Below, piece after piece: positions 22,746 to 34,330 of a stretch of 64,000 nucleotides of DNA. The notes beneath the pieces are model-generated. The model was given only the letters and a program-made list of their open reading frames with translations, was not told the DNA's origin and searched no databases. Position numbers and translations under genes: made by a program. The DNA lies in NCBI GenBank assembly GCA_020205615.1, contig CM035169.1:14887258-14951257 (forward strand), in the 5' to 3' direction. Position 1 is the stretch's first letter, and the number at the start of each line of letters is the position of its first letter. This stretch comes from Panax quinquefolius (taxonomy: Eukaryota > Streptophyta > Magnoliopsida > Apiales > Araliaceae).

Positions 22746-23890
22746 ATCTGATTTTGTTCATGATTTGAAATAAATTTTTCTTTAAGTCGAGGTTCTACTT
22801 GGGTATTGGATACAGAGCTTTGGTTATCATAAATATAGATTTATGAAGGGACCAAGCAGTAGAAAGCTAAACAAATATAAGTAATCTATGTGTGGAAAAT
22901 GAAGCAAGGTTTTTGCATTAGCCATAGAAACTTATAGTTTAGCAATGCCTACGGGCAAATCTATTAAGTCGATAAGTTGTTATTGTATTCGAGTTCTTGT
23001 TAAAAATATTATTTCCATTTTATTGTTGAATGATGAAATCTTTGGTATTATAATTAAGAACAATTGTTGTTATTTATAATAATAATGTTTTGTATAAATG
23101 GAATATTACTTAATAAATTTTGTATACTTGACTTACATGAAAATAATTTTGCATATTGAACAAATTAGTATAAGAAAAGGAGATGATCATTGAAAGAGTT
23201 GAATGTGTGTATTTCTTTGAAATACAAGTGTGAATTATTTGAAAGGTCAAAAAGAATTGAGAAGTGAAACAAATTAGCAAAGTATTAAGATTCTTTGATT
23301 AGATCGAGGAATAAATACTTGTGTGATAAGTTTCTAGATCATCTCAAATGGTTTTCTCATAATGGACACATCACGATCTGTGATAATTGATTGATGTATC
23401 TGAATGAAAAATCGTACCTTGTTGGACGTAGTGCGGTCCATAATGATTTTCTGAGACATTCGGTATCATACAGGATAATGTGTCTAGAAATGGTGCATAT
23501 CTACGAAAAGGTAACCTCAAAATCCATTGAAGACTCCATAAAAGTTATGGACGGGAGGATTCTAATCTTAAGTATGTTAAGATAAAGGGTTGTCGACTTA
23601 TGTGAAAAGGTTTCAAAGGATAAGCTTGGGACAAGATTTGACAAGTGTATGATTTGTGGGACATCTAAAGTAAGTTTAGGGTATATGTTCTATAATTCTA
23701 CTTAGCAAAAGGTGTTTGTTGCGAAACACTGCGCCTTCTAAGATAAAGGTGTTTATCATTGAAGGGGCTAGTGGGAGGATAATAGATCTTGAAAGTTCGA
23801 GAACCACAAAAACCTTATAAGTCGAATAAGAGGAACTGTAGATAGACTATTGTACCCTGGCAAGAATAAATAAATGCGGAATAGTCTGAA
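22746..23890 (+). pseudogene. pol: Copia protease and integrase (broken)
   Basis: In copia elements integrase precedes RT, and that order is seen here. Recognisable fragments are TWVLD-like sequence (near 22800, protease region), AIETYSLAMPTGKSI (near 22925), NIISILLLNDE (near 23008) and the integrase C-terminal block NLKYVKIKGC (near 23560) with KRFQRDKL- and FVAKHCAF-like pieces (near 23615 and 23715). The catalytic integrase core between 23150 and 23450 is largely unreadable or deleted. Confidence 0.7.
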
Positions 23891-24391
23891 GATACCTAGG
23901 AGGTATGGATTCATCATGGATGATGATGATGATGAGTGCACATCATAGAAGATGATGATCGAGTTACATCGATGAGTGAGAGTAAGAGTTAGTGTGTCTG
24001 AAAGCGATCAAAAGAGGATTTATCGATTGGGAGGTGATCGTGAAATTTCTAGTATTATATGTTGATATACTACGGATGAGGAATGACATACCAATCTCTG
24101 ATCGGTAAAGATAAAGTTGTCTAAACATTCCTCCATGAATGATTTGGGAAGAGTATCTTAATTGGGGATATAAATCTATATAGATAGATTTAAGAGGATG
24201 CTCGACTTAACCCGAGCGATATATTCATTTGATGCTAAAGTCGTTTAGCATGGCAAACTCAAGAGATGTCTCATGTTGATGAGCTATGGAGTGTATCTCT
24301 CTTAATAGTCCCCATAGACTCACGAAAAGAGGTCGCATGAGTGACAATCATGTATCTGATGAAATATCACGAGACACGATGTTGATCGGTC
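23891..24391 (+). pseudogene. pol: Copia reverse transcriptase remnant
   Basis: After a GAT-repeat acidic stretch (23920-23965) the fingers and most of the palm are missing. The sequence resumes at FLVLYVD (near 24045), where the YVDD motif is one codon short. It continues with RNDIPI (near 24085), KLSKHSSMNDLG-like sequence (near 24115), YRDLRGCST-like sequence and MANSRDVSC-like sequence (near 24250). All agree with the copia RT C-terminal half. The element runs into the N gap, so RNase H and the 3' LTR are not seen. Confidence 0.75.
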
Positions 24392-24491
24392 NNNNNNNNN
24401 NNNNNNNNNNNNNNNNNNNNNNNNNNNNNNNNNNNNNNNNNNNNNNNNNNNNNNNNNNNNNNNNNNNNNNNNNNNNNNNNNNNNNNNNNNN
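24392..24491. other. Assembly gap (100 N)
   Basis: Exactly 100 N, the conventional placeholder for a gap of unknown size. The left flank is plus-strand copia RT and the right flank is minus-strand gypsy RT, so neither element continues across it. Confidence 0.99.
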
Positions 24492-25115
24492 CCCAAGAAT
24501 TTTCCAAAATTGGCCATTCCAAAGGTGAACTTCTTCGGATTCATCCTCAACTTATACCTTCTAGATCGCTTCAAACACTTTCCTCAAGTCCTCCACATGA
24601 GTTGTCGCTTTTTGATTTCACCACTATGTCGTCCACATAGTCCTCCACTATATCATGAATCATGTCATGAAATATGGCATACATTACCCTTTGATAAGTT
24701 TCCAAGATTCTTCAACCCGAATGGCATTACTACATAGTAGAAATTCCCAAACGGGGTACGAAAGGCTGTCAATTCTGCATCTTCTATGGACATCTTTATC
24801 TGATTGTAACCCATAAACCCATCCATGAATGACATCATCTTATGATTAGCCGTTGCATCTACCAAAGTGTCTATGTTGGGTAATGGATACATGTCCTTCG
24901 GGCATGCCTTGTTCAAGTCTAATGAAATCCACACATATTGGTAGTTGTCCATTTGATTTCTTTACCGGTACGATCTGGAAAGCCATGTTGGATGTTGGAT
25001 CGGCTTGATGAACCCTACTTCCAACAACTTTTTGATTTCTTCCTTTATTTGGGTTTCACTTCGGGTGCATAGTTGCGAGGTGCTTGCTTCACTGGCTTCA
25101 TTCCCGGACTTATGT
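24492..25115 (-). pseudogene. pol: Reverse transcriptase of element E (Tat/Ogre-like)
   Basis: Read on the minus strand: WISLDLNKACPKDMYPLPNI, then SFMDGFMGYNQIKM, TAFRTPFGNFYYVVMPFGLK (24665-24952), then after a frame change YVDDIVVKSK (complement of about 24610-24639), and RRYKLRMNPKKFTFG running into the gap. LNKACPKD and MPFGLKN are typical of the Tat/Athila branch without a chromodomain. The YVDD catalytic motif is intact. The rest of pol and the 3' LTR should lie beyond the gap. Readable stretches are longer than in elements A and B. Confidence 0.85.
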
Positions 25116-26236
25116 TTATATTATGCTCCATAAGATCTTTGTCAATTCCAGGCATCTCGTCAGAATTCCAAGCAAAGACGCCCCTATACTCTCATGATAG
25201 TTGTATGAGCTCCTCTTCCCACGGTTAGCCTCAAGCTCCTTGTTGACATAAGTCGGTCTTGGCGTTCCTCCATCTATTGCCAAATCAACTTCTTCTAATT
25301 CATTTTGTTGAGGTTTTGGCCTTATCCTCAAAGCATTCGAGCCGGGTTCTACCTTCATTGTCTGAACTTCTTCTTCTTCATTATTCTTTGGAGTGGGGAC
25401 ACCTCCCGAGTCGTTGGGTTTGCCCGCGCTTCTTTGGGCTCTTCCCCTTGCACCGCCACAATCAAACACACTATTTTTCCGGTCGGGTTTTACAACCCTC
25501 TCCCATTTTGCCTTTTCGCCATCCTCGATCGTCTTTATCCGCTTGGCATTTATTATATTTCGGCATCTTCGTGGATCTCTGCCTTTTCTTTTTCTTCTCT
25601 TCCTTCCTTCTCCAAGTCCACTACTATCGGGTTTATATTTTTGGAACATTCTCCATGTTCCGAGGTCTTCTTCTTCACTTTTTCTCGCAGGTACAAACTT
25701 ATCTTCCTGCACTTTCTTCCAAATTTTCGCTAGTCTTAAGGAATCAGCCTCGCGATCCGGTTCTTCTCTTCTTCAAATGACATCATCGAAGAAAGTTGCT
25801 TGGTGATGATGTGCCTCCTCCGTCCAAAGGGATTCCAAGTTCTTTGGTACCTTCACTTCTTTCCCTTTCCAGATAGCTTTCAGCAATCGATGAAAGACCG
25901 AGGGTACCACCCCATAGTCATTTTGCAAGCCCTTCCCAAGAGAGACATGGTATCAGATCTACCTCGCAACATGGAACATTACAGACCCTCAAATCTTTCC
26001 AACTTGTATGTCTACCTTGATGTATCCCAGGGTTCTTGTGCTCTGGTTAGCTAATCTTGTAATGTTTGTTTGTTCCTTCACTATCTTCTTCTCTGGCAGG
26101 CCTAACCGTTTGAACATGGTGTAGGGTATAATATTTACAAATGCTCAATTGTCAATGAACGCCCTCCGCACTTCGATGCCATTGATTACTCATTATGCAT
26201 ATACATACGATGCTCATTGTCATGGTATCTTATCTC
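25116..26236 (-). pseudogene. pol: Protease and linker to RT of element E
   Basis: Minus-strand reading gives an open 198-residue linker (25116-25712) rich in Lys, Arg and Glu. It ends with PRPTYVNKELEANRGK, the segment that precedes RT in Tat/Ogre elements. Upstream lies the protease region, with VCNVPC-type sequence (near 25970) and a tract resembling ILPYTMFKRLG on the complement of about 26100-26140. Stops and frameshifts divide the region. The active-site triad was not identified with certainty. Confidence 0.65.
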
Positions 26237-28320
26237 TCAGACGTTTTTGTAGAACGATATCTTATTTGCTTCTTCCTCCATAGTCTTCACAAATCCTTTG
26301 TTTATGGTCATGCAAGTCTCCTGTGTCTCGGCAGCCATGATAATTGCCCTGGTTGCCTCAATCCTTGCTTCCTTGGCCAATCCTATCTGATCGAAAAAAT
26401 TTCTGAACTTGGCCCCATTCATCAACGTCGTCACCTGCAGGCCTGGGTCACACTCCTCCTTTTCTTCCATTATCATTTCCACTTCTGGGATTGTGTTGTG
26501 GATAACAGTGTTGCATGTTTCTTTCCCCTTATGATTTGGCAGTGGTTTGTCATGAACACTGCTTTCCTTTCCCAGTTCAATCTCCCCATTTGCCAACTTC
26601 TCGTGGAATATCCTACGCAGGCTATAGCAATCCATAGTTGAGTGTCCCGCGTATTGGTGGAATACATGTAAGTCCGCCTTCTCTTCATCTCTTCACATCG
26701 CAAATCTAGGCCTTGGGGGTTTCACCACCCCATGTTCAATCCATTGCTCAGATAGACCCCTCAATGCTTTCTCACTATACGTGATGGCCTCCGGACCGAT
26801 TTTCTTGTATATTTATCTCCAGTGCCTTCCTTTGCTTCGATCAAAATTTTTCTCATGCTTCTCCTTTCGCTCCCTTGTGGTTTTAACTGAGAGTCGCCCA
26901 AAGCCACAGCTTGTCGCCCTCTTCGCCCTCCATATAACAAATCAGCATGGCTAGTGGGCGATGTCACGATTCCTCCCAAGTCTTGTCAGCGAAAGTCGAG
27001 AGGGTCGCAAAGAAATCACAAGCCTTGGTAATAAGGTGGGGCTTGAAGGAATCTAAGGCACCATTGTTGCAAATGCCGATTGTGGTTCTTTTCTTCAATC
27101 GGCTCGCACACTTCGCGTGCTCGGGCCCCGAACTCGCTAACGTAATCGATAGTTCCTCATTCGGCTTCGCTTGAACTGCATGAGTTCTACAATGGTTACT
27201 GCTTCGCATATAGAAAAATTTCTTAAAATTATAATTTTAGGTCATCCCAATCATGGATCGACCCTTCTCCAAATTGTAGTACCAATCAAGGCACTATCCG
27301 TCAAAGTTTTGTTGAATTCCGATCAACAAGTTATGGTTGTTCACTTCGTCATATCCCAGCCACGGAGACATCGACTCTACGAACCTGGCAATATGTTCTC
27401 TCGTGTTTCCTTTCTCCCCGTTGTATTTTGGAAACTGCGGGGGATGCTCAATATACCCTATCAGGTAAGGTTGTCTCCGAATGTGTGCCGGGTAAGGCAG
27501 AGTAAAGTCCAACTCCGAGGGTCGAGATGTCTGCCTACGAAGTTGATTGATCACATCGATCATATCATCCTTCGTCACATACTGGCTCGTGGCGTGAACT
27601 CTCTGGGGTGTTGTGATATACTGTTGTATCGGCGGTGTGTATGGTAGAGAGATTGGTTGATGTACACTTGCATCATGTAAAGTTGGCACCGTGGCGCCTT
27701 TGCTCACTCACCGGACATCGCTCGGAATGGTTGGCATTTGCACTGTGAAATTGATGGAGAGAGTTGGGATGATGTTTGTTCGAGGTCGGCTTGCTTCAAC
27801 CTAAGTTGTGGCACGCCGCCACCGTGGTTGGCCCTCAAATTGATTATCGAACCGATTGACTTTTAGGCCGAGGGCGGTGTGATAACTGTTCTCTTTGTTG
27901 TTCTTGCCCGTTGTTGTTGTCTTCCACTCCTACTTGTTCCCCTGCGAACTTCCCCGGAACATAGCCTTTAAAGTGGAATCAGATCAACCTTTGGCGGAAA
28001 TTCCCATCTCCTCTGCTTCCTCCGCATTTCCAAAGATCATGGCCATCATTATCCCTTGCCTTCTCGTGCTTCCTTCAATGCTTCGAGCATTTCCAGCTTA
28101 CACAAAGATTCGTTCGGGTCTCCACTTGCAGATCCTCGCCTTGCGCTTTCCTGCGTTGGTTTGTTGTTGATTAGCCATATGTGGTGATGTCGAACTCCCT
28201 TATGAAGCGCCTTGAACAAGTGGTTGGTCAAAATCAGTGCTCATACTTGAATGCTTCGAAAGTTACTTGTCTTGAACCGGATCCGTGTGGTAATGCTATT
28301 TGTTGGTGAAGCAGCTCTTC
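26237..28320 (-). pseudogene. gag: gag of element E
   Basis: Minus-strand order: an N-terminal helical part with CKLEMLEALKEAREG (28049-28231), then the capsid core YIEHPPQFPKYNGEKGNTRE followed by HIARFVESM (27294-27707), and a nucleocapsid-like HQYAGHSTMDCYSLRR (near 26635). The section IFHEKLANGEIELGKESSVH (26237-26635) links to protease. These blocks are characteristic of Tat/Ogre gags. Three readable stretches above 90 residues remain, but frames are interrupted. The plus-strand ORFs across this region are antisense shadows. Confidence 0.8.
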
Positions 28321-28372
28321 TTGTAGTTCTCCCACTTCGAGTTGTGGGCATACCCTTCACGAATTCTACACC

Positions 28373-28390
28373 TCCCCAGCAGAGTCGCCA
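28373..28390 (-). other. Primer-binding site, tRNA-Arg type (element E)
   Basis: The minus strand reads TGGCGACTCTGCTGGGGA, an 18-base match to the tRNA-Arg primer site known from Ogre/Tat elements. It is six bases inside the LTR end. Unlike the initiator-Met sites in this window it is undamaged. Confidence 0.9.
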
Positions 28391-28396
28391 AATAAA

Positions 28397-29052
28397 TGTG
28401 GGCAAGGAAATTGCGCCTTGCTAGGGTTAGGGTTTCGTGTTGGCTGAGGAGGAGAGAAATCCACGAAGAATACAGAATTGATTGATTGATTGTAGAGGGG
28501 AGAACGACAGGTGGGCGATTACTCTAACGACGCGTGGCAGAACCCCTAGAATTCGGAAACCATGTTAGGGTTATTGGGATTCCAAGAGCCTTCTTCAGTT
28601 CTTCGAGTTCAGAGAGTGTTCGAATCTTGTTAGTGCTTTTAGGTGGAATATCCAAGCCTTAAGCTACCAAAAGAGTCATCCTCCTTCCTAGAATGGAAGG
28701 GGTATTTATAGAGTTCCCTGGACTTAAGTCATCACATGCTAGGCACATGTTCTCAATGAAATTCCAGAAATACCCTTCAGTCATTAAAGTAATGCCCATA
28801 TTGCCCTCGTCTCTTCTGTACCACCAATCCAATCCCTCAATCAATTCCCAAAATGATCCGCCTCCACGAGTCTTCCGCTTCGGGACACGTGGAGGCTTCT
28901 CCCGGTCTGGCACATTTATTTTTGACTTTTCCATCTTCATTCCATTAGGTTATGCGAACCTTAAATTGCACATTTAACGAGGTCATGGAACCCTAATTGT
29001 GCATTTAATTTAATTAGGTCATGTGAATCCTAATTTTGCACATGGGCCCACA
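28397..29052 (-). mobile_element. 5' LTR of element E (656 bp)
   Basis: On the minus strand it starts TGTGGGCCC and ends GCCCACA; the terminal TGTGGGC / GCCCACA pair is a perfect 7-bp inverted repeat, fixing both ends. It contains a TATA box (28703-28710). The bases ATAAC (29053-29057) would be the target duplication, but the other end of the element is beyond the gap. Confidence 0.85.
28703..28710 (-). promoter_or_regulatory. LTR E TATA box
   Basis: TATAAATA on the minus strand, in the context CTCTATAAATACCCC, about 310 bp upstream of the LTR end. Confidence 0.7.
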
Positions 29053-29744
29053 ATAACATAATTTGAAATAAGAAAACAAACGAACAAATCAAATTTAACA
29101 AGAGTATCGCTGAAAGAGTACGGAATCTGTACCTGAGTTAAACAACGTCATACCCAAAATTATAATCCGAATATAACTCGTTAAACTTCTTCCGTTCGAG
29201 CTAGTTACACAAAATAATAATAAATGTAAGTACATTTGTAAAAAAAAAAAAAAAATTAAACCTTAAATTAAACTCATTAATTATAATTATAATTTTATTA
29301 TTATTACTACTACTATTTTCAATAAATTTCAAATTTAAATTTAAATTTTTTTTTTTTAGTTTTACATAATACCATAACAATTATTTTAAGAATCAATTAC
29401 TCAAACCCTACCATATCCTTTACTACTAGTAGTAATTTACAAGGAACAAGTTAGGCGGCTACCTCTCATCAAACATTAATTACTTGGAAATTTTACTGTT
29501 GGATTAATTTTCGGACCATATGAACTCAATTGCATAATCTGCCTTAATGAGATCAATTGAGAGTTGAGACTATTAATCATCTCGATCTCTTTCTAACTCA
29601 TTATTAATTAATTCTTACGAGTTACTACTATGTTCTTGTATGATTAATTGGAGAAACTTAATTAAAATAACAACTTTTTCTTAACAAACTAAGTTATAAC
29701 TTTATCATGTAATGCAAACATTATAATTTTATAATTTGGTACAT

Positions 29745-29788
<44 letters not shown>

Positions 29789-29883
29789 TTTCTTTTTATT
29801 ATTCATGCATCCAGAGAACCATTTGGAAAAAAGAAATGGAGCCAGATGTAATTTAATTACTCAAATCTTAGATGTTTAGTTTA
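29053..29883. other. Anonymous spacer between elements E and D
   Basis: AT-rich sequence with no coding signal on either strand; poly(A) and poly(T) runs occur near 29240 and 29346. With 59682-62345 it formed one continuous locus before element D inserted (target duplication CGTAT at 29884-29888 and 59677-59681). Confidence 0.7.
29748..29787. repeat. (TA)n microsatellite
   Basis: About 20 uninterrupted TA units. Confidence 0.95.
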
Positions 29884-30227
29884 CGTATTGTTGGGTCATG
29901 ATATTTCCTATTGAAGTAGGATGGATTGGACCTATTTATTTAATTAGTCTATTAGACCTTTGTTATTGAGTTTTATAGTCATTGGCCTTAATATTTATGT
30001 TACCTTTATTATAGGGACAATTACATATTCTATTACATTTTAAAAATAATTACATAAAAAGAGTACAAATAAAATAATTACAAAAAGAATGATATGTAAT
30101 ATTTAATTACAAAAAAAGTGCAATCTTATCCCTTTAATTATGCACACAATTACCATCTTTCCCACAATTTTCTCCCCATCTCTCCCACGATTTTCTCTCA
30201 TTCCATTTATGTTTCCCTTCTTCTTAT

Positions 30228-30485
30228 CCTCCCTCCCTCCACCTCCGCCTCCTCCTCCTCCTCCTCCTGTCCCACCCCTCCGCCTCCGCCTCCCCCTCCT
30301 CCCGCCTCCCCCTCCTCCCTCCTCCTCCCTCCTCCTCCCTCCTCCCCCTCCTCCCCCTCCTCGCCTCCTCCTCCTCCTCCCTCCTCCCCGCCTCCCGCCA
30401 CCCCCCTCCCTCCCTCCCCCCCCCCCTCCCCTTCCATCCGCCTCTTTCTCCTCCTCCTCCTCCCCTCTCCTCCTCCCTCCGCGCC
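30228..30485. repeat. CCT-rich polypyrimidine tract
   Basis: About 260 bp of CCT/CCG-type low-complexity sequence inside the MULE. Proline-rich or glycine/arginine-rich reading frames here are by-products of the repeat, not genes. Confidence 0.9.
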
Positions 30486-30567
30486 CACTTCCACCTCTGG
30501 GTTCATTCTCCACCTCCACCCAGAATCAAATAAATACGTCGCCGAATCGGTCAATATGTGTAGTTGG

Positions 30568-30766
30568 TAGCCAAACATTCCGATAAGGTAACCAATTCAA
30601 TTTTATTTGATTACCTATTTATTTTGAATGTGATACGATTGGTAACCAAACTTCATACAGATTGGTTACCAAACTTTTCGATAAAGTAACTAATTCAATT
30701 TTATTTGATTACCATTTTTATTTTAAATGTGATGCGCTTAGTAGCCAAACTTCAGATAAAGGTAAA
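30568..30766. repeat. Approx. 100-bp tandem duplication inside the MULE
   Basis: Two diverged copies of a unit containing CCAAAC, CGATAAGGTAACCAATTC and ATTTGATTACC (30568-30641, 30666-30740), plus a partial third. They lie between the pyrimidine tract and the right terminal repeat. Confidence 0.8.
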
Positions 30767-31672
30767 CATTTTAATTTTTGTTGGTAACCAAATCGTCAAA
30801 AAAAATTCGAATAAAGAACTCCCGCGGTGGCGGTAAGTGGCGGCGGCGATATAATGGCCAAGCGGCCATTTACTTGACGATGACGATATAATGCAATGCA
30901 TAGGAGAATGGGGAGGAGGATGATGTACAATAACTCCTTCATAATTTTTTTTTTAATTTCCTCATTTTGATTTGAATTTTGAATTATGGATTTGAAACTG
31001 TTGTTAGAGACAAGATTTGAATTTGAATTTGAATTATTAGTTATCCTTGATTTTAGGTTTCCTTATTAATGTGAATTGTACTATTTTTGTAATAATTACA
31101 TTCTTTTTGTAATTATTTAGTTGATGCACTTTTCTTGTAATTACTTTCTATTTGTTGTATACTTATGTAAAAGACCCTTTATTATATCCTCATAATGATG
31201 GGTCAATAAAGGATTGATCCATTAAAACTTTTTATATCTAAGCTTTTGACTTGTAATGATGAAAAAGGAAAGCAATGACCAAAAGTCTGCAGATCATTAA
31301 TGTGGATGGATTTTATCCAAATTTGGCGCAAGCAGTACAAGAGAAAAAAGGTGACAACTTGCATGCATCCTACCGAGACCATAGAGGAGTGAAATGTGGT
31401 CGATCGTGGTCAGGGTACAAAAAATCGGCACGTGAGTATAACTTGTGAAGGAGTCTTCTAACAAAAGGTACGCATACATTTTTATCGCCTCGGAACACTA
31501 GACATTTTACATCCTCCATTGTTAACCCTTGTGATCATCAGATCGACTCTCACGTCGAAAGTTATCCCCGACGGTCCGGTAAATCACCAAGCTTTGTGTG
31601 TTGATCGTGTTTATTGTGGCAGATCGGACGACTTACGTGATCGGGACGTGGCGTAAGATCTTGGCGTTAACA

Positions 31673-32047
31673 TCAAGGCTAGAAGGAGGGGGCGAAGTTC
31701 TAGTGTTCAAGAGTTGGCAATCACAAATATTTATTTGCTCTACGCTTTCAAAGATGGGAAAGAGAGTAGCGGATACATCAAGGATGTACCGATGGTCAAG
31801 TAATGAATCAAAGACCATGAATACGTGTCAAGGAGCGTTTGGGACCTACAATAAGTGTTCATGCCAAAGACAAATATCAAACGCTTTGCATGAAGATTCT
31901 CTTCCAAGGGTGTAAGGCAAAGCTAAGAGAAAGCTAGTCTTCACTACAGAAAAGAGTTCCCATGCGATCGAAAAACAAGTAGAAGGCACCTCACTTAAGA
32001 CTCGATACCGAGGTGACCATGACGAAAAGGCCTCCCGGCTGGCTAAG
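31673..32047 (+). other. Leader of element D
   Basis: Sequence between the left LTR and the first gag ATG. No clear primer-binding site was recognised directly after the LTR, and no reading frame resembles a known protein. Confidence 0.5.
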
Positions 32048-33715
32048 ATGGCAGACGAAACAGATAGGGTCATGGAGGCACTTATAAAGCAACGACAGGA
32101 TATAGCTGAGCAGATGTCCCGGATGGAAGAGTTGAGAGATGAAGCGTCCAGTTACGTTCGTTCCGAAGAGCGTGGGCATCGAAGTGGGAAGGAACCCGCC
32201 ATTCGTGACGTGAAACTCGTGACCAACATCGAGAAAGAAGAAGATCGAGAAGCCCTACTCCTCAAGATCGAGGGAACGCACCATCATGCCGGGTCCCTAG
32301 GGAGAGCAGGTAAAGTGAACAAAGAGGTCGATCCAGAGAACATACTCCCCAGAATCACAAAGAGAAAGCTCGTTGTTACAAGATTCTCATCATAGCTCAC
32401 GTAATCCAAAGACGAAGCAGATCTAGGGGTCAGACTCCGAAAGTCCGCCAGGCACGCCGCCCGTGGGCCACCATCATTGTAGAAGTCCCTCGAAAATTGG
32501 GGGTTCTATAGTAAAAAAGACCAATCCTTTCAAAAGAAAAAAAAGACTCCCGGAGAAAGAAGGCCATCTCAACCTAAGGGGTAGATTTTTGGTTAAGGAG
32601 TTGAAAGAGCTCCGGCAGCAAGCGAAGAGGTGCAAAGAAGTGAAGGACACCCCGGGAAGAAAGCGTCTCTTTTTCCTGACATTCTTAAGGAAAAGCGTAT
32701 ATCACCAAGAAGTCGCCACACACGGAGAGTTACGATGGATCTGGGATCCTTATAACCATAGCCAGCGCTCAATCGGCCGATGGATTATTATAACTTTATC
32801 GATGCTGCCAAGTGTCACACGTTTGTCACAACACTAAGGAAAGATGCGAGGCAGTGGATGAGAACTTTATCATCAGATTCAATTTCCTCTTGGACTGAGC
32901 TCTGTGACAAGTTCCATGCCCGTTTTGGGAGCAACCGAAGAAGAGGGAAGCTTCTACGGTGTTCTGCTTGACAGTCGACAGCTTATCCAACGAATCTTTA
33001 GCCAAGATGTGAAGAGGTTCGTAGAAGCAGTTGGTCAGGTATCCGACCTCAATGATCTCGAAAGCGGTAGGGCTATTTCGTAATGGGCTAGATCCGTGAA
33101 GTCCGAAAAGCTAGTGAAGAAATTGATGTTCCATCATCCAAGAGTCCGCGCAGAGCTTTCGACAAGCGCGTAAGTTATATTGTTGTGGAGGAATCAATGA
33201 ATAGCACAAAGCATCCTTCTTCGCACTAAATGAAGGAGGCGATATTCCTAAGACCTAGGGCGATCGTAGGAAAGACGGGGTATAATGATCGGCCCAAAGG
33301 GCGCTCAAGAAGTACAATAACTCATGGCGATAAGAAGTAGTCGTCCACTGCGTCACTTCAAGGTGAATAAGGTTTACACTAAATCAATAATTGATAGGTC
33401 GGTGATTTTGGACCGGATCGTAAACCAAACATTCTTTGAGCCACCTCGTGATAATTATAGACGGTGGCAAGGCAACTCTCTGAAATATTGTAGCTATCAT
33501 CAAGCCGTGGGCCACGATATTAATGAGTGTTGTAATCAAGGATTTCGTGGAGAAGAAGATTCAAAGCTATCATTGGTTCAAGATGTGGCCGGAGGGACCA
33601 ACAAGATCAAGCAGAATGCCGACCGTCTCGCTCGGACGGTTCAAATGGTTCCACCATTCAAAATGTTCCAATACCACCGCCAGACACGTCGTTGATGTTA
33701 TAACCGAGGGACAAG
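32048..33715 (+). pseudogene. gag: gag of element D (Tat/Retand type)
   Basis: The ATG at 32048 opens a charged, helical N-terminus (MADETDRVMEALIKQRQDIA). The capsid core is MDYYNFIDAAKCHTFVTTL followed by ARQWMRTLSSDSISSWTEL (32780-32971). Further on SEKLVKKLMFHHPRVRAEL lies near 33105. A knuckle with CSYHQAVGHDINEC occupies 33489-33530; its spacing is CX2HX4HX4C, a CCHC variant found in this lineage. Frameshifts near 32400, 32975 and 33170 break the chain. Protease-like sequence follows. Confidence 0.78.
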
Positions 33716-34330
33716 TAGGGAAGTTAGTAGGGAAGAAGAGGAGAGGATATCCGGATTCTTGGCCATGTCCATGGCGGTGTTCCCCGGTAAGGCCGATGAC
33801 CATTTCCGTGGACTGTTATATCCTTTATCGATGCAGATTATCCTTCGAGCCCATCGAGCCACAATGAAGGAGCGTTAGTGATCACTGCATGCCTGTGGGC
33901 TTTGGTGGATGTGGCGTACGATGATAGACAACGAGTCTTTTGTAGATATTTTGTATGCCCATGCTTATCAGAGGATGCATCTTGATGGGCGAAAGATGGA
34001 GGTCGGGCAAGAGGCTCCTTTATATGGCTTCAAAGAATGATCCAAATCAAAGTCATAGGCACCATCGAACTCCCAAAGGATCTTCAAAGACAACCTCCTC
34101 AGTAGAAATATTATGTAAATTCTATGTTGTGTATGTAGATTCTACCACAACGCCATACCGGGAGACCTACATTGACAAATCTCCAAGCTATGACTTCCAT
34201 CCTCACTTCAAAATCAAGTTCCCCACAAAGACACCTGAGTCTCGGAGAGTGGCGGGGACTTGGATCTAACCCGACGCTATTATCTAATGTTGTTATTTCC
34301 TCCGAGTAGAGTCGCAAATGTAAGCAAACC
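33716..34330 (+). pseudogene. pol: Protease region of element D
   Basis: This region between gag and RT holds the position of the aspartic protease. Only scattered frame pieces are recognisable, including a FPGKADDHF-like start (near 33780) and a HFKIKFPTKTPESRR stretch (34203-34250) like the segment that closes the protease in Tat elements. A DTG or DSG triad was not found, so protease identity rests on position. Confidence 0.5.

Larger units (their letters stand above)
30014..31178. mobile_element. Non-autonomous Mutator-like element (MULE)
   Basis: Termini read GGGACAATTACATA and, inverted, GGGTCTTTTACATA. The imperfect terminal inverted repeats run about 100 bp and include a perfect 20-base stretch (30072-30091 against 31099-31118). 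A 9-bp target duplication TTTATTATA flanks it (30005-30013, 31179-31187), and the right LTR of D keeps the uninterrupted site at 59172-59180. Long terminal repeats with 9-bp duplications are typical of Mutator-like transposons. No transposase is present; the interior is low complexity and tandem repeats. Confidence 0.85.
29889..31672 (+). mobile_element. Left LTR of element D, split by an insertion
   Basis: It starts TGTTGGGTC and ends GTTAACA, with TGTT/AACA termini. The two pieces, 29889-30013 and 31188-31672, align with the right LTR at 59054-59676 and total about 610 bp against 623. A 1165-bp Mutator-like element plus its 9-bp duplication interrupts it. The flanking CGTAT (29884-29888) matches the 5 bases after the right LTR. 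Confidence 0.88.

Noticed and set aside
24286..24574. Open reading frames across the gap
   Set aside because: They contain the 100 N and join unrelated sequences.
25259..25806. Three overlapping plus-strand ORFs of 137-173 residues
   Set aside because: They run antisense to the protease-RT linker of element E; composition is Ser/Leu/Phe-rich as expected from the complement, with no recognisable motif.
30103..30586. Long proline-rich and arginine/glycine-rich ORFs on both strands
   Set aside because: They are six-frame translations of a CCT-type pyrimidine tract inside the MULE; no start context, no domain, overlapping in all frames.
31598..31915. 105-residue ORF across the end of the left D LTR
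   Set aside because: It starts inside the LTR and has no resemblance to Gag; the first recognisable gag part begins at 32048.
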